From: Oscillospiraceae bacterium
Lineage (GTDB): Bacteria > Bacillota > Clostridia > Oscillospirales > Oscillospiraceae
NCBI GenBank assembly: GCA_017395085.1
Contig: JAFPWF010000006.1
Coordinates: forward strand, 1-64,000
DNA length: 64,000 bases
Direction: 5' to 3'
This document shows positions 40,367-49,433 of the stretch, piece by piece. Position 1 is the first letter of the stretch. Every line of letters starts with the position of its first letter. Below the pieces are notes generated by a model, which saw only the letters and a list, made by a program, of their open reading frames with translations, was not told the DNA's origin and did no database searches. A program made the position numbers and the translations under genes.

Positions 40367-42733
40367 TTATTTCAGTTCGACCACGGTTACCCCGGCCTCA
40401 CCCTCACCGTAAAGGCCCTGCCGCCAGCTTTTCACCAGTTTGTTGGTTTTCAGCATTTTCCGGACTGCATCGCGCAGGGCACCGGTTCCTTTTCCGTGGA
40501 TGATGGTGACAGTTTTCAGCTTTGCCATGGCTGCGCTGTCAAGGTAACGCTCGGCCGCCAGCACCGCCTCAATCGATTCCATCCCGCGCAGGTCGATCTC
40601 CGTCGGGACGTGCATCAGGCGGGATCCGGTTCCCTGGACAGGGGCAGTTTCCTGTTTCAAAGGCTTTGCCTCTTCCAGCAGCAGGAGTTCGTCCTCTTTC
40701 GCCGTAACGGTCATGATGCCCGCTTTCAGGCTGACGGTCCCGTCCTTGGAAACGGACAGCACCTGCGCGCGGACGCTCATGGTTTTGATCTGCACGGTAT
40801 CTCCGGCGCGCAGCGGACGCGCAGATTTCTTTTCTTCCTGCGGCAGCGTTTCTTCGGGGGACCGCAGCCTGGCTTCGTGTTCGTTCAGGCGCCGCCGAAG
40901 CTCCGTACGGGCACGGTTGATTTCCTCCGTTTCCTGTTCGTCGTTGATGCGCCGGCGCATCTCGTCCAGTTCGGCATAGACGCAGTCGGCTGTTTCACGC
41001 GCCTCGTCGAGAATCCGCTGCGCATCGCGGCGGGCTTTGACTTCGGCCTTCTCCAGGCGTACGGAGAGCTCCGCGCGCAGCATGGAAGCTTTCTTCTCTT
41101 CTTCCTCGGCTTTTTTGCGCAGGCGTTCCGCTTCGGTTCGGTCGCGCTCCATGGCGAGGCGGGTCTGCTCCAGCTTCTCGATGGTTGCTTCAAAACTCCG
41201 GCTCTCGGTTCCGATGCGTCCTTCCGCATCCCGGATGATGCTTTCCGGCAGGCCCAGCCTGCCGGAGATGGCGAAGGCGTTGGATTTACCGGGAACCCCA
41301 ACCAGGAGCCGGTAGGTCGGCCGCAGCGTTTCCACATCAAACTCGCACGAAGCGTTCTGAACACCGGGTTCATTGGTGGCGTAGATCTTCAGTTCTGCAT
41401 AGTGTGTGGTGGCTGCTGTAATCGCCCCGCAGCGGCGGACATACTCGATGATCGAGATGGCCAGAGCCGCACCTTCGGTCGGATCGGTCCCGGCGCCGAG
41501 TTCATCGAAGAGCACCAGCGACCGGTCTTCGCACGCATCCAGGATCTGCACGATATTCTTCATATGAGCGGAGAATGTGGACAGGCTCTGCTCAATGCTC
41601 TGCTCATCGCCGATATCCGCTAGAATATGGTTGAATACCGGCAGTGCGCTCCCGTCCGCAGCGGGAATGTGAAGTCCGCACTGGTTCATCGCAGCGAGCA
41701 GGCCGATAGTCTTCAGCGCCACGGTCTTGCCGCCGGTGTTCGGGCCTGTGATGACCAGGGTGTCAAAATCCTCTCCGAGCGTCAGGTCGATCGGGACCGC
41801 CTTTGCCGGATCCAGCAGCGGGTGGCGCGCTCTGCGCAGCACGATCCCGCGTTCCGTACTCCCGGCGGGAACGGCATCCATTTTAAAGGACAGGCGTGCC
41901 TTGGCAAAGATCAGATCCAGGCGAACCAGCAGCACACAGTCTTCGGCGAAATCATCAGCATACTCCGCACAGGCTGCGGACAGTTCCCCGAGGATGCGTT
42001 CGATCTCCAACTTTTCTCTGGCGGCAAGTTCCCGCAGCTCGTTGTTTGCCTTCACGGCGGCCATTGGCTCGATAAACAGCGTCATGCCGGAGGCGGAGAT
42101 GTCATGCACAAGCCCGGGCACGGCGGATTTGTGATCGGCACGTACCGGAAGCACATAGCGGTCGGAGCGCATCGTGATAATGGGCTCCTGCAGCGCCTTG
42201 GCATAGGACGGTGACGAAAGAATTTTGTTCAGGGCTTCCCTGGCGCGCGCCGAAGCGGCTCTCATTTTCCTGCGGATATCCGCCAGATCCGGGGAAGCAC
42301 TGTCCGCGACCTCGTCTTCTGCCGGAAGCGCGGTTGTGATCCGCTCCTCCAGGAACTTGTTGGCACGCAGTGCATGAAACAGATTGTCGATGCTGGTTTT
42401 TTCGGTCTTGTCCTCGGCGATGTACGCCTTGCAGAGCCTTGCGCAGCGTGCAACGCCTGCGATATCCAGCAGTTCCCTGCCGTTCAGAACACCGCCCAGC
42501 CGGGCACGATCCAGAGACGGCCGGATGTCCCGAACACCTGAAAATGAAGGGCTGCCGCGCAATGTCATCAGGCGGGCAGCATCATTCGTCTCCTGCAGAC
42601 GGCGGCGAACCTCCTCGGCATTGACGGAAGGCTGCAGTGCAAGGGCCGCTTCCCTCCCCATTCCGGATTCCGTCTGGGCCGCCAGCATCTGCAGAATGGC
42701 GGGCAGTTCCAAAATGCTGTATGACTTTTCCAT
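40367..42733 (-). CDS. mutS2: MutS2 endonuclease
   Basis: This 788-residue MutS2 protein has the ATPase core GPNTGGKTVALKTIG (about 330), Walker B LVLFDELGAGTDPTEG, and a long coiled coil with a Lys/Glu-rich region. A C-terminal Smr nuclease domain ends it (EIDLRGMESIEAVLAAERYL, IIHGKGTGALRDAV). MutS2 acts in recombination control and in ribosome rescue in Bacillus. ATG 42733 (AAGGAATAAC upstream) starts one base after the recO stop. Confidence 0.95.
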   Translation of the reverse strand: MEKSYSILELPAILQMLAAQTESGMGREAALALQPSVNAEEVRRRLQETNDAARLMTLRGSPSFSGVRDIRPSLDRARLGGVLNGRELLDIAGVARCARLCKAYIAEDKTEKTSIDNLFHALRANKFLEERITTALPAEDEVADSASPDLADIRRKMRAASARAREALNKILSSPSYAKALQEPIITMRSDRYVLPVRADHKSAVPGLVHDISASGMTLFIEPMAAVKANNELRELAAREKLEIERILGELSAACAEYADDFAEDCVLLVRLDLIFAKARLSFKMDAVPAGSTERGIVLRRARHPLLDPAKAVPIDLTLGEDFDTLVITGPNTGGKTVALKTIGLLAAMNQCGLHIPAADGSALPVFNHILADIGDEQSIEQSLSTFSAHMKNIVQILDACEDRSLVLFDELGAGTDPTEGAALAISIIEYVRRCGAITAATTHYAELKIYATNEPGVQNASCEFDVETLRPTYRLLVGVPGKSNAFAISGRLGLPESIIRDAEGRIGTESRSFEATIEKLEQTRLAMERDRTEAERLRKKAEEEEKKASMLRAELSVRLEKAEVKARRDAQRILDEARETADCVYAELDEMRRRINDEQETEEINRARTELRRRLNEHEARLRSPEETLPQEEKKSARPLRAGDTVQIKTMSVRAQVLSVSKDGTVSLKAGIMTVTAKEDELLLLEEAKPLKQETAPVQGTGSRLMHVPTEIDLRGMESIEAVLAAERYLDSAAMAKLKTVTIIHGKGTGALRDAVRKMLKTNKLVKSWRQGLYGEGEAGVTVVELK

Positions 42734-42734
42734 G

Positions 42735-43529
42735 TTATTCCTTCCCCCGTGGGATCTCCTCCGGTCCCTCCGTATCGCGGCTGAGCACACCGCCGATCAG
42801 ATTCCGGTAATACTGCAGGGATGAGATTTCCCGGCCGGTGCAGTGCAGCAGCCAGTTTTCCGAAACTTTCGCCAGCAGGTCAAGATCTGCATCCTCTAGG
42901 CTGAACGAGAGCATTTTCTTCGGCGCGGCATTCAGAATATGCCGCATGGCTGTCAGCGCGGCATCGGAGAGAGGCAGGCTTCGCCGGTCCTTCCGGCACT
43001 TCCTGCATACTGTCATTCCGTCGTCCGGAAGAAAAACCGGTTCCTGAATATCCGCTCTGCCGCAGACAGCACAGGAATCGGTTGCCGGGGCATAGCCCTC
43101 CAGGCCGGCAAGACGAAGCTCAAACGCAGCCTTGACTTTTTTCAGCCCGCCGATTCCCTCGCTGACGGCATACAGGCTGTTCAGGCCGAGCTGCAGCAGG
43201 TCAGGCTCCGGCTGGCCTTCGGAGGCAAAGAGTTCCAGACATTCCGCCAGATAGGTACCGAGCGCAAAACGCTCCAGTTCCGAGCGCAGGCCGGCGAAAG
43301 CTTCCCGGGTAACGGCCTCGCGCACGCTGTAGCGTCCGTCCTTCGCAAAGAGGGTCAGTTCCGCATAGGTCAGCTGCTGCGTTGCGGCAGCGATTCTGCT
43401 TTTTTTGCTCAGCGCCCCGTGGGCGGCGAGGGTAACCTTGCCGAGGTCTGCCGTCAGTGCGGTCAGAATGCGGTCGGACTCGCGAAAGCGGACCTCGCGC
43501 AGAATCAGCGCGTTTTCCGTCAGGTACAT
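42735..43529 (-). CDS. recO: DNA repair protein RecO
   Basis: This 264-residue protein has the N-terminal OB fold (LILREVRFRESDRILTALT) and a Cys zinc cluster (CAVCGR...CRKCRK). RecO loads RecA with RecF and RecR. It lies between era and mutS2 in the same direction, five bases from the era stop. Confidence 0.93.
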   Translation of the reverse strand: MYLTENALILREVRFRESDRILTALTADLGKVTLAAHGALSKKSRIAAATQQLTYAELTLFAKDGRYSVREAVTREAFAGLRSELERFALGTYLAECLELFASEGQPEPDLLQLGLNSLYAVSEGIGGLKKVKAAFELRLAGLEGYAPATDSCAVCGRADIQEPVFLPDDGMTVCRKCRKDRRSLPLSDAALTAMRHILNAAPKKMLSFSLEDADLDLLAKVSENWLLHCTGREISSLQYYRNLIGGVLSRDTEGPEEIPRGKE

Positions 43530-43534
43530 CCGTG

Positions 43535-44431
43535 TTACTCCGTGTAACCGAAGTTTCGCAGCTGGGCAAGAGAATCACGCCAGCTCTCCTTCACCTTGAC
43601 CCAGGTCTGGAGATTCACGCGGGCATCCAGAAACTCTTCCATATCCTTTCGGGCAAGCTCGCCCACTTTGCGGAGCATTGCGCCCTTCTTTCCAATGATA
43701 ATGCCCTTGTGGCTGTCCTTCTCACAGAAGATCGTGGCCTCAATGTCGAGCAGGCCGTTGTCACGCTCGGAGAACTTTGTGATCTCGACGGCTGTTCCGT
43801 GGGGGATTTCCTTTTCCAGGCACAGCAGCAGCTTCTCGCGGATCAGTTCCGCGCAGATCACCCGTTCCGGCTGGTCGGTAATCATGTCGTCCGGGAAGAG
43901 GTGGGGACCTTCTGCGGCATATTTTTCCATTTCCGCCTGCAGATCTTCCAGCCCCTCGCCGGTACGGGCGGAAATGGGGATAATGGCATCAAACGTATGG
44001 CGCGCGGAATAAACCGCCATCACCTCGAGCAGGCGCTCTTTTTCCACGGTATCGATTTTGTTGATCACCAGGATGGCGGGCAGATCCTGTTCCTCGATAC
44101 GGGAGATCAAAGCCTCTTCCTGCGGGCCGATGGATGCGATCGGCTCGACCAGGAGCAGCACGCAATCCACGTCGGCAACGCTCTCACGCACCACATTGAC
44201 CATATAATCTCCGAGCCGGGTCCGCGGTTTGTGGAATCCCGGCGTGTCAATCAGAACCAGCTGCGTATCGCCGCGGCTCACAATGCCGATAATACGGCTT
44301 CGGGTGGTCTGCGGCTTGTTGGAAACAATGGCGATCTTTTCGCCGACGAGCGCGTTTGTCAGGGTCGACTTACCGACATTCGGACGGCCGCATACGGTAA
44401 TCATCGCCGCTTTTGCTGTGTTCTCTTTCAT
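43535..44431 (-). CDS. era: GTPase Era
   Basis: This 298-residue ribosome-assembly GTPase has G1 GRPNVGKSTL, G3 DTPGFHKPR, G4 NKID, and a C-terminal KH domain with GKKGAMLRKVGELAR. ATG 44431 agrees with the family start. An in-frame ATG ten codons upstream (44461) follows the ybeY stop more closely and cannot be excluded. Confidence 0.95.
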   Translation of the reverse strand: MKENTAKAAMITVCGRPNVGKSTLTNALVGEKIAIVSNKPQTTRSRIIGIVSRGDTQLVLIDTPGFHKPRTRLGDYMVNVVRESVADVDCVLLLVEPIASIGPQEEALISRIEEQDLPAILVINKIDTVEKERLLEVMAVYSARHTFDAIIPISARTGEGLEDLQAEMEKYAAEGPHLFPDDMITDQPERVICAELIREKLLLCLEKEIPHGTAVEITKFSERDNGLLDIEATIFCEKDSHKGIIIGKKGAMLRKVGELARKDMEEFLDARVNLQTWVKVKESWRDSLAQLRNFGYTE

Positions 44432-44464
44432 GGATTTTCTGTCCTTCCTCGGTTCTTTCATCCG

Positions 44465-44944
44465 TTATTCCGGTTCGCCCAGGATCGCCTTTTCCCGCGC
44501 ACGCATCCGGCGCTTCTGCTCACCCTCGTCCAGATGGTCGTAACCCAGCAGGTGCAGAATGGAGTGCACCGTAAGATACTGGATCTCGCGGTCAAAGCCG
44601 TGCCCGAATTCTTCCCCCTGTTTTTCGCAGGCAGGAATGGAAATCATCATATCGCCGAGCATCAGGACACTGGCATCCGGATCAGCTTCGCACAGTTCCG
44701 GGTCAAAAGCACCCGGCGTGAGTTCGTTTAAGGGGAAGGAGAGCACATCGGTGGCACGGTCCACACCGCGAAACTCCCGGTTCACCAGCCGGATTCCTTC
44801 CTCATCCGTCAGCATCACGCTGACGAGACAGGGCATCGTGATTCCTTCCGCCAGAAGGGCAGCTTCGGCAGCTTTGCGAACCAGCGCCGCGGCGTTCCGG
44901 TGCCCAAGATTGGTTTTTTCCCGGCTGACTTCTATTTCATGCAT
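44465..44944 (-). CDS. ybeY: Endoribonuclease YbeY
   Basis: This 159-residue rRNA maturation factor carries the zinc-binding motif HSILHLLGYDHLDEGE and the preceding LGDMMISIP. The start is ATG 44944, which overlaps the phoH stop by eight bases, with AGAGGGCAGAG inside phoH as ribosome binding site. A much longer upstream frame is only the shadow of the phoH tail. Confidence 0.94.
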   Translation of the reverse strand: MHEIEVSREKTNLGHRNAAALVRKAAEAALLAEGITMPCLVSVMLTDEEGIRLVNREFRGVDRATDVLSFPLNELTPGAFDPELCEADPDASVLMLGDMMISIPACEKQGEEFGHGFDREIQYLTVHSILHLLGYDHLDEGEQKRRMRAREKAILGEPE

Positions 44945-46052
44945 TTCTCTGCCCTCTGTTCTGGCGGCCGCGGGAATTCTGCGGCCTGTCTCGACCGGTT
45001 TCGCCGCGGCTTCTCCCGGAGCGCTGCGCAGTTCTCCCGCTGCGTGCGGCAGAGCCGGCAGCCCGTCCGCTTCGGCCGCTTTCCTTTTCGTCAGACGGAA
45101 GGCGTTTCTCATAGTCCTCGTACGCTTCGATGATCTTCTGCACCAGGCGGTGACGCACCACATCGGCGCCAGTCAGGGTGCAGATGGCGATGTCATCGAT
45201 GCCTTCCAGAACCTTCATGGCCACTTTCAGGCCGCTGACCTTGTCCGAAGGAAGGTCGATCTGAGTGATGTCGCCGGTGATGACCACACGGGAGCCGAAC
45301 CCAATACGGGTCAGGAACATCTTCATCTGCTCGCGCGAGGTATTCTGCGCCTCGTCCAGGATGATGAAGCTGTCGTCCAGCGTGCGGCCGCGCATATAGG
45401 CAAGCGGCGCAACCTCGATGTTGCCGCGCTCCAGATATTTCTGGTAGGTGTCGGGTCCCAGCATGTCGAACAAGGCGTCATACAGCGGGCGCAGGTACGG
45501 GTCTACCTTGCTCTGCAGGTCTCCGGGCAGAAAGCCCAGGCGTTCGCCGGCTTCCACGGCAGGGCGCGTCAGGATAATGCGGTTCACCTTTTCCGCGCGA
45601 AACGCTGCCACCGCAGCCGCCACCGCCAGATAGGTCTTGCCGGTACCCGCCGGGCCGATGCCCAGGGTTACGGTGTTGTTCGCAATCGCTTCGCAGTATT
45701 CGCGCTGCCCGAGCGTCTTGGGCTTAATAGGTTTTCCTTTTGCGGTAATGCAGATCACATCGCCTGCAAGCTTGGAAATCTCGCTCTCCTGGCCATTGCG
45801 CACGAGTTTGAGGATATAGCGGACGTTCTGTGCATCGATAGCCTCGCCGCGGGCTGCCAGGGCCAGCAGACCGTTGATGGCCTTTTCCGCCAGCATGACG
45901 CCTTCTTCCTCGCCGGTGATGTGAATCAGGTTGTCACGATCCAGAATTTTCACGTTCAGATCGGATTCAATCAGGCGGAGGTTCTGGTCAAAGGAACCGA
46001 ACACGCTGATCACGTGCTCCATCCGTTCGACTTCTACAGTTCTGTCAATCAT
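44937..46052 (-). CDS. phoH: PhoH-family ATPase
   Basis: This 371-residue PhoH-like protein has an N-terminal KH-like part, Walker A GIGPAGTGKTYLAV (about 132-145) and Walker B FIILDEAQN. It is usually linked to RNA metabolism together with YbeY, which follows it here. The last 50 residues form a basic Arg/Gly/Ser-rich tail (RSGRAAGSAARSGRTAQRS), longer than in many homologues and probably RNA-binding. Confidence 0.92.
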   Translation of the reverse strand: MIDRTVEVERMEHVISVFGSFDQNLRLIESDLNVKILDRDNLIHITGEEEGVMLAEKAINGLLALAARGEAIDAQNVRYILKLVRNGQESEISKLAGDVICITAKGKPIKPKTLGQREYCEAIANNTVTLGIGPAGTGKTYLAVAAAVAAFRAEKVNRIILTRPAVEAGERLGFLPGDLQSKVDPYLRPLYDALFDMLGPDTYQKYLERGNIEVAPLAYMRGRTLDDSFIILDEAQNTSREQMKMFLTRIGFGSRVVITGDITQIDLPSDKVSGLKVAMKVLEGIDDIAICTLTGADVVRHRLVQKIIEAYEDYEKRLPSDEKESGRSGRAAGSAARSGRTAQRSGRSRGETGRDRPQNSRGRQNRGQRNA

Positions 46053-46077
46053 AGTACAACAATCCTTACCATGCGAT

Positions 46078-46647
46078 TCAAAATGCGAACACTATCCCCA
46101 CCACGGCCGAAGCGGCGATAAAGACCACCGGGTGAAGCTTTTTGAGCGGTTTGATGCGGCGCGTCAGCACCAGGAGCACTGCCCCCAGCAGCACGGCCTT
46201 CCAGTTCAGAAGCCCTGCTATTCCTGCGCCGGCAGAGTCGGAATTCAGGAAAGTCAGCTTTGCCACCATCAGCCCTGCCGCGGCAATCAGTGCGATGGAA
46301 CAGGGACGCAGCCCGTAAAACACCGCGTCCACGGTTTGATTGCTGCGAAACTGCTTCAGCACACGGGCAATCAGCAGAATGATGATGATGGATGGGCAAA
46401 TGAGCCCCAGGGTCGCGACCACCGCGCCGGGTACTCCTGCGGTCTCAAAGCCGACATATGTCGCCATGTTGACGCCGATCGGGCCGGGCGTAGATTCTGA
46501 AACCGCAATCATATCGGCAAGCTTCTGCTGGGTAAACCACCCTGTCCGTATCCCGATATCCCGGAGGAACGGAAGCGTTGCCATACCGCCCCCGACGGCA
46601 AAAAGGCCGGTTTTGAAAAACTCCCAAAACAGTCTGAGCAGAATCAT
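46078..46647 (-). CDS. Chromate transporter family protein, half 2
   Basis: This 189-residue membrane protein of the CHR family has FFKTGLFAVGGGMATLPFL at the N-terminus and VSESTPGPIGVNMATYVGF. About five helices follow. Short CHR proteins work in pairs, and the partner ends one base upstream. The substrate may be chromate or another oxyanion. Confidence 0.88.
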   Translation of the reverse strand: MILLRLFWEFFKTGLFAVGGGMATLPFLRDIGIRTGWFTQQKLADMIAVSESTPGPIGVNMATYVGFETAGVPGAVVATLGLICPSIIIILLIARVLKQFRSNQTVDAVFYGLRPCSIALIAAAGLMVAKLTFLNSDSAGAGIAGLLNWKAVLLGAVLLVLTRRIKPLKKLHPVVFIAASAVVGIVFAF

Positions 46648-46648
46648 T

Positions 46649-47188
46649 TCACTTTCCCCTCAGACCCAGTCGTGTCAGGGCAATTCCCGCCGCCCCGCAG
46701 AACAGCACAAATACCACCGGCGAGATGTTAAAGAACATGGATAGCCCAAGTACCAGTATAAAGATCACCAGCGCCGGTCTGTCTTTTACGGCGCTCTTCC
46801 AGAGCTTCAGAACCGCGTTGAAGATCAGGACACAGACGCAGACGCGGATCGCCGAAAAGGCGCTTTTCACTGCAGGAATGTCGGCAAAATTCGTGAGGAT
46901 ACCGGCGATCAGGGTGATAATCACAAGAGACGGGAAGACGACGCCAAGGGTCGCCGCAACGCCGCCGAGGTTTCCCGCAACCTTATAACCGATAAAAGTC
47001 GCGGTATTGACGGCAATTACGCCGGGGGTACACTGACCCACGGCGTAATAGTCCATCAGTTCCTCACTGCTTGCCCATCCCTGTCTGTCGACGATTTCGC
47101 GTTCCAGGATCGGAATCATCGCATAACCGCCTCCGAAGGTCAGTACGCCGACCCTCGCAAAACTGAGAAACAGGGACAGAAGCTTCAT
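46649..47188 (-). CDS. Chromate transporter family protein, half 1
   Basis: This 179-residue CHR-family half has FARVGVLTFGGGYAMIPIL and the conserved AVGQCTPGVIAVNTATFIGY. Its ATG overlaps the stop of the phosphosugar mutase as ATGA. The next gene is the homologous second half. Two adjacent halves are the expected layout in Firmicutes. Confidence 0.88.
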   Translation of the reverse strand: MKLLSLFLSFARVGVLTFGGGYAMIPILEREIVDRQGWASSEELMDYYAVGQCTPGVIAVNTATFIGYKVAGNLGGVAATLGVVFPSLVIITLIAGILTNFADIPAVKSAFSAIRVCVCVLIFNAVLKLWKSAVKDRPALVIFILVLGLSMFFNISPVVFVLFCGAAGIALTRLGLRGK

Positions 47189-48915
47189 TTTCCGAGTTTC
47201 TCCGCAAACTGCACGCAGCGCTCAATTTTCCCGTCGCAGGCTTCCCTGTTCTCGCCGCGAACCAGAATATACACTTTGATTTTCGGTTCGGTGCCGGAGG
47301 GACGCACGATGAAGATACTACCGTCGGCGAGCTCAAAGAACAGCACGTTGGAGCCGAAATAAGGCGTTTTGTCAACCTTGCCCAGGCCCATCACATTGAT
47401 GGTGCCGTCCAGATAGTCGCGCAGGCGGATCACTTCTTCCCCGCCGATATTCTGGGGAGGATTCTCACGCAGATCCTTCATCAGGGCACGCATCTTCTCC
47501 AGACCGTCAACGCCCGGCATCACCAGGTTCAGCGTCTTCTCCATATACCAGCCGTACTTTTCATACAGGGCATTCAGAGCATCCAGCAGGGTCATTCCCT
47601 TGGCGTGGTACCAGGCCGCCATTTCGGCAATCAGCATTGAGATGGTGACGGCGTCCTTGTCGCGCACATAGTCGCCGACCATGTAGCCGTAGCTTTCTTC
47701 AAACGCGAAGATGTACTGGTAACTGTTTGCCGCTTCCCAGGTTGCAACGCGCTCAGCCATGAACTTGAAACCGGTAAAGGTATCTTCAAAATGAACGCCG
47801 TTCTTTTCCGCAACGGTACGCGCCATGGGGGTCGAAACCAGGCTGCACATCGTGCCCGGAGAGGGCGGCATACTGCCGGCCGTCTTGCGGGCCTGGATGA
47901 TGTAGTCCAGCAGGAGAACGCCCATCTGGTTGCCGGTAATGGTGACATACTCGCCGTCAGCGTTGCGAACCATGGTACCCACGCGGTCCGAGTCGGGGTC
48001 GGTTCCGATAATCAGGTCGCTGTCGACTTTCTTTGCCAGCGCCACGGCCAGATAGAAGCCTTCGGGATTCTCGGGGTTCGGGCTGACCACAGTGGGGAAG
48101 TTCCCATCAATTACCATTTGTTCCGGCACCGGGAAAACGTGCTTCATACCCAGACGCTTCAGGGCTTCCGGCACCAGCTTGTATCCGCAGCCGTGGAAGG
48201 GGGTGTAGACGATCCGGAACTCATCGGCAACGGCTGCGACCGCACCGGGGTTGATCGCCTGCTTCATCACTTCACCGAGGAAGGCCTCGTCGGTTTCTTC
48301 GCCGATAACTGCGATGGCGCCGTTCTTTACGGCTTCTTTGTAGTCACATGTCTTATAGCAGGTGAAGAGGTCGGTCTCGGCCATGCGCTGGGCAATGTGA
48401 TCGGCATGCTGAGGCGGCAGCTGTGCGCCGTCTGACCAGTAGACCTTGTAGCCGTTATATTCTTTCGGATTGTGGCTGGCGGTCACATTCAGGCCGGCAG
48501 TCGCCCCGTAATAACGGACGGCAAAACTGAGTTCGGGAGTAGGCCGAAGCTCGTCAAAGATCCTGACATAAATGCCGTTCGCCGCCATGACCGCAGCTGC
48601 CTCTTCGGCAAACTGACGCCCGTTCAGGCGGCAGTCGTGCGCAATGACGATTCCCTTCTTCATTGCCGCTTCGCCTTCTGCACAGATGACATCGGCGAAT
48701 GCCTGGGTCGCATGACGGATAATATGGATGTTCATGTTGTGCAGACCGGTCTTCATAGTGCCGCGGAGACCGGCAGTGCCGAATTCTAGCGGAGCGAAGA
48801 AGCGCTCGCGAATCTCTTTTTCATCCTCACGGATGGCATTGAGTTCACCCCACTCCTCTTCGCTGAGGGCGGGGCTGTCCAGCCAACGCTGATACTCTTC
48901 CATATAGTTGCGCAT
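47185..48915 (-). CDS. Phosphoglucomutase/phosphomannomutase
   Basis: This 576-residue alpha-D-phosphohexomutase is of the long Firmicutes (PgcA-like) type. Catalytic serine motif TASHNPKEYNGYKVYW, metal loop GTDPDSDRVG, sugar-binding FEESYGYMVGD and phosphate-binding RPSGTEPKIKVY are all present. It interconverts hexose 1- and 6-phosphates for wall and glycolipid precursors. AGGAGGCTAAC precedes the ATG. Confidence 0.94.
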   Translation of the reverse strand: MRNYMEEYQRWLDSPALSEEEWGELNAIREDEKEIRERFFAPLEFGTAGLRGTMKTGLHNMNIHIIRHATQAFADVICAEGEAAMKKGIVIAHDCRLNGRQFAEEAAAVMAANGIYVRIFDELRPTPELSFAVRYYGATAGLNVTASHNPKEYNGYKVYWSDGAQLPPQHADHIAQRMAETDLFTCYKTCDYKEAVKNGAIAVIGEETDEAFLGEVMKQAINPGAVAAVADEFRIVYTPFHGCGYKLVPEALKRLGMKHVFPVPEQMVIDGNFPTVVSPNPENPEGFYLAVALAKKVDSDLIIGTDPDSDRVGTMVRNADGEYVTITGNQMGVLLLDYIIQARKTAGSMPPSPGTMCSLVSTPMARTVAEKNGVHFEDTFTGFKFMAERVATWEAANSYQYIFAFEESYGYMVGDYVRDKDAVTISMLIAEMAAWYHAKGMTLLDALNALYEKYGWYMEKTLNLVMPGVDGLEKMRALMKDLRENPPQNIGGEEVIRLRDYLDGTINVMGLGKVDKTPYFGSNVLFFELADGSIFIVRPSGTEPKIKVYILVRGENREACDGKIERCVQFAEKLGK

Positions 48916-48940
48916 GTTAGCCTCCTCAAGTCTTCTCTTT

Positions 48941-49423
48941 TTATTTGTGGTATTTTGTCCCTTCCCGGATCTGGAAGCCCCGGTACAGCTGCTCCAGCAG
49001 CATCACACGGGCAAGGTGATGGGGAAAGGTCATTTTCGACATACTCAGACGCAGGTCAGCCTTTCGCTTCAGGCCGGCATCCAGACCGTAAGATCCGCCG
49101 ATCACAAAGCAGATCCGAGGTTGGGCGTCCATCTCCGACCCGGTCAGGAATTCGGAAAGATCTTCGCTGCTGTACGCTTCTCCCTCGACACACAGGCAGA
49201 CAAGCTTTGAATCCTTCAGCAGGTTTTTTTCAATTTCAGACGCTTCTTTTCGCAGGGCAGCATCAATTTCAGCCTGTGAAGGCTTCGCGCTCAGGCGTTC
49301 TTCCTGCAGTTCCACCGGTTCCAGCCGGCAGAAGGCACTCAGGCGCTTCTGGTACTCTGCAACGGCCTCGGTATAAAAACGCTCCTTGAGCTTGCCGACG
49401 CAGATGAGCCGGATTCTCAGCAT
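48941..49423 (-). CDS. rlmH: 23S rRNA m3Psi1915 methyltransferase RlmH
   Basis: This 160-residue SPOUT methyltransferase has the N-terminal strand IRLICVGKLKERFY, the knot region CFVIGGSYGLDAGLKRKA and the C-terminal MTFPHHLARVMLLEQLYRGF. It starts 11 bases after the murA stop. Confidence 0.95.
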   Translation of the reverse strand: MLRIRLICVGKLKERFYTEAVAEYQKRLSAFCRLEPVELQEERLSAKPSQAEIDAALRKEASEIEKNLLKDSKLVCLCVEGEAYSSEDLSEFLTGSEMDAQPRICFVIGGSYGLDAGLKRKADLRLSMSKMTFPHHLARVMLLEQLYRGFQIREGTKYHK

Positions 49424-49433
49424 CCTTCAGGAT

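Noticed and set aside
44945-45163. Upstream extension of ybeY by 73 codons
   Set aside because: This stretch is the tail of phoH read in another frame, and the ybeY family begins at the ATG at 44944.
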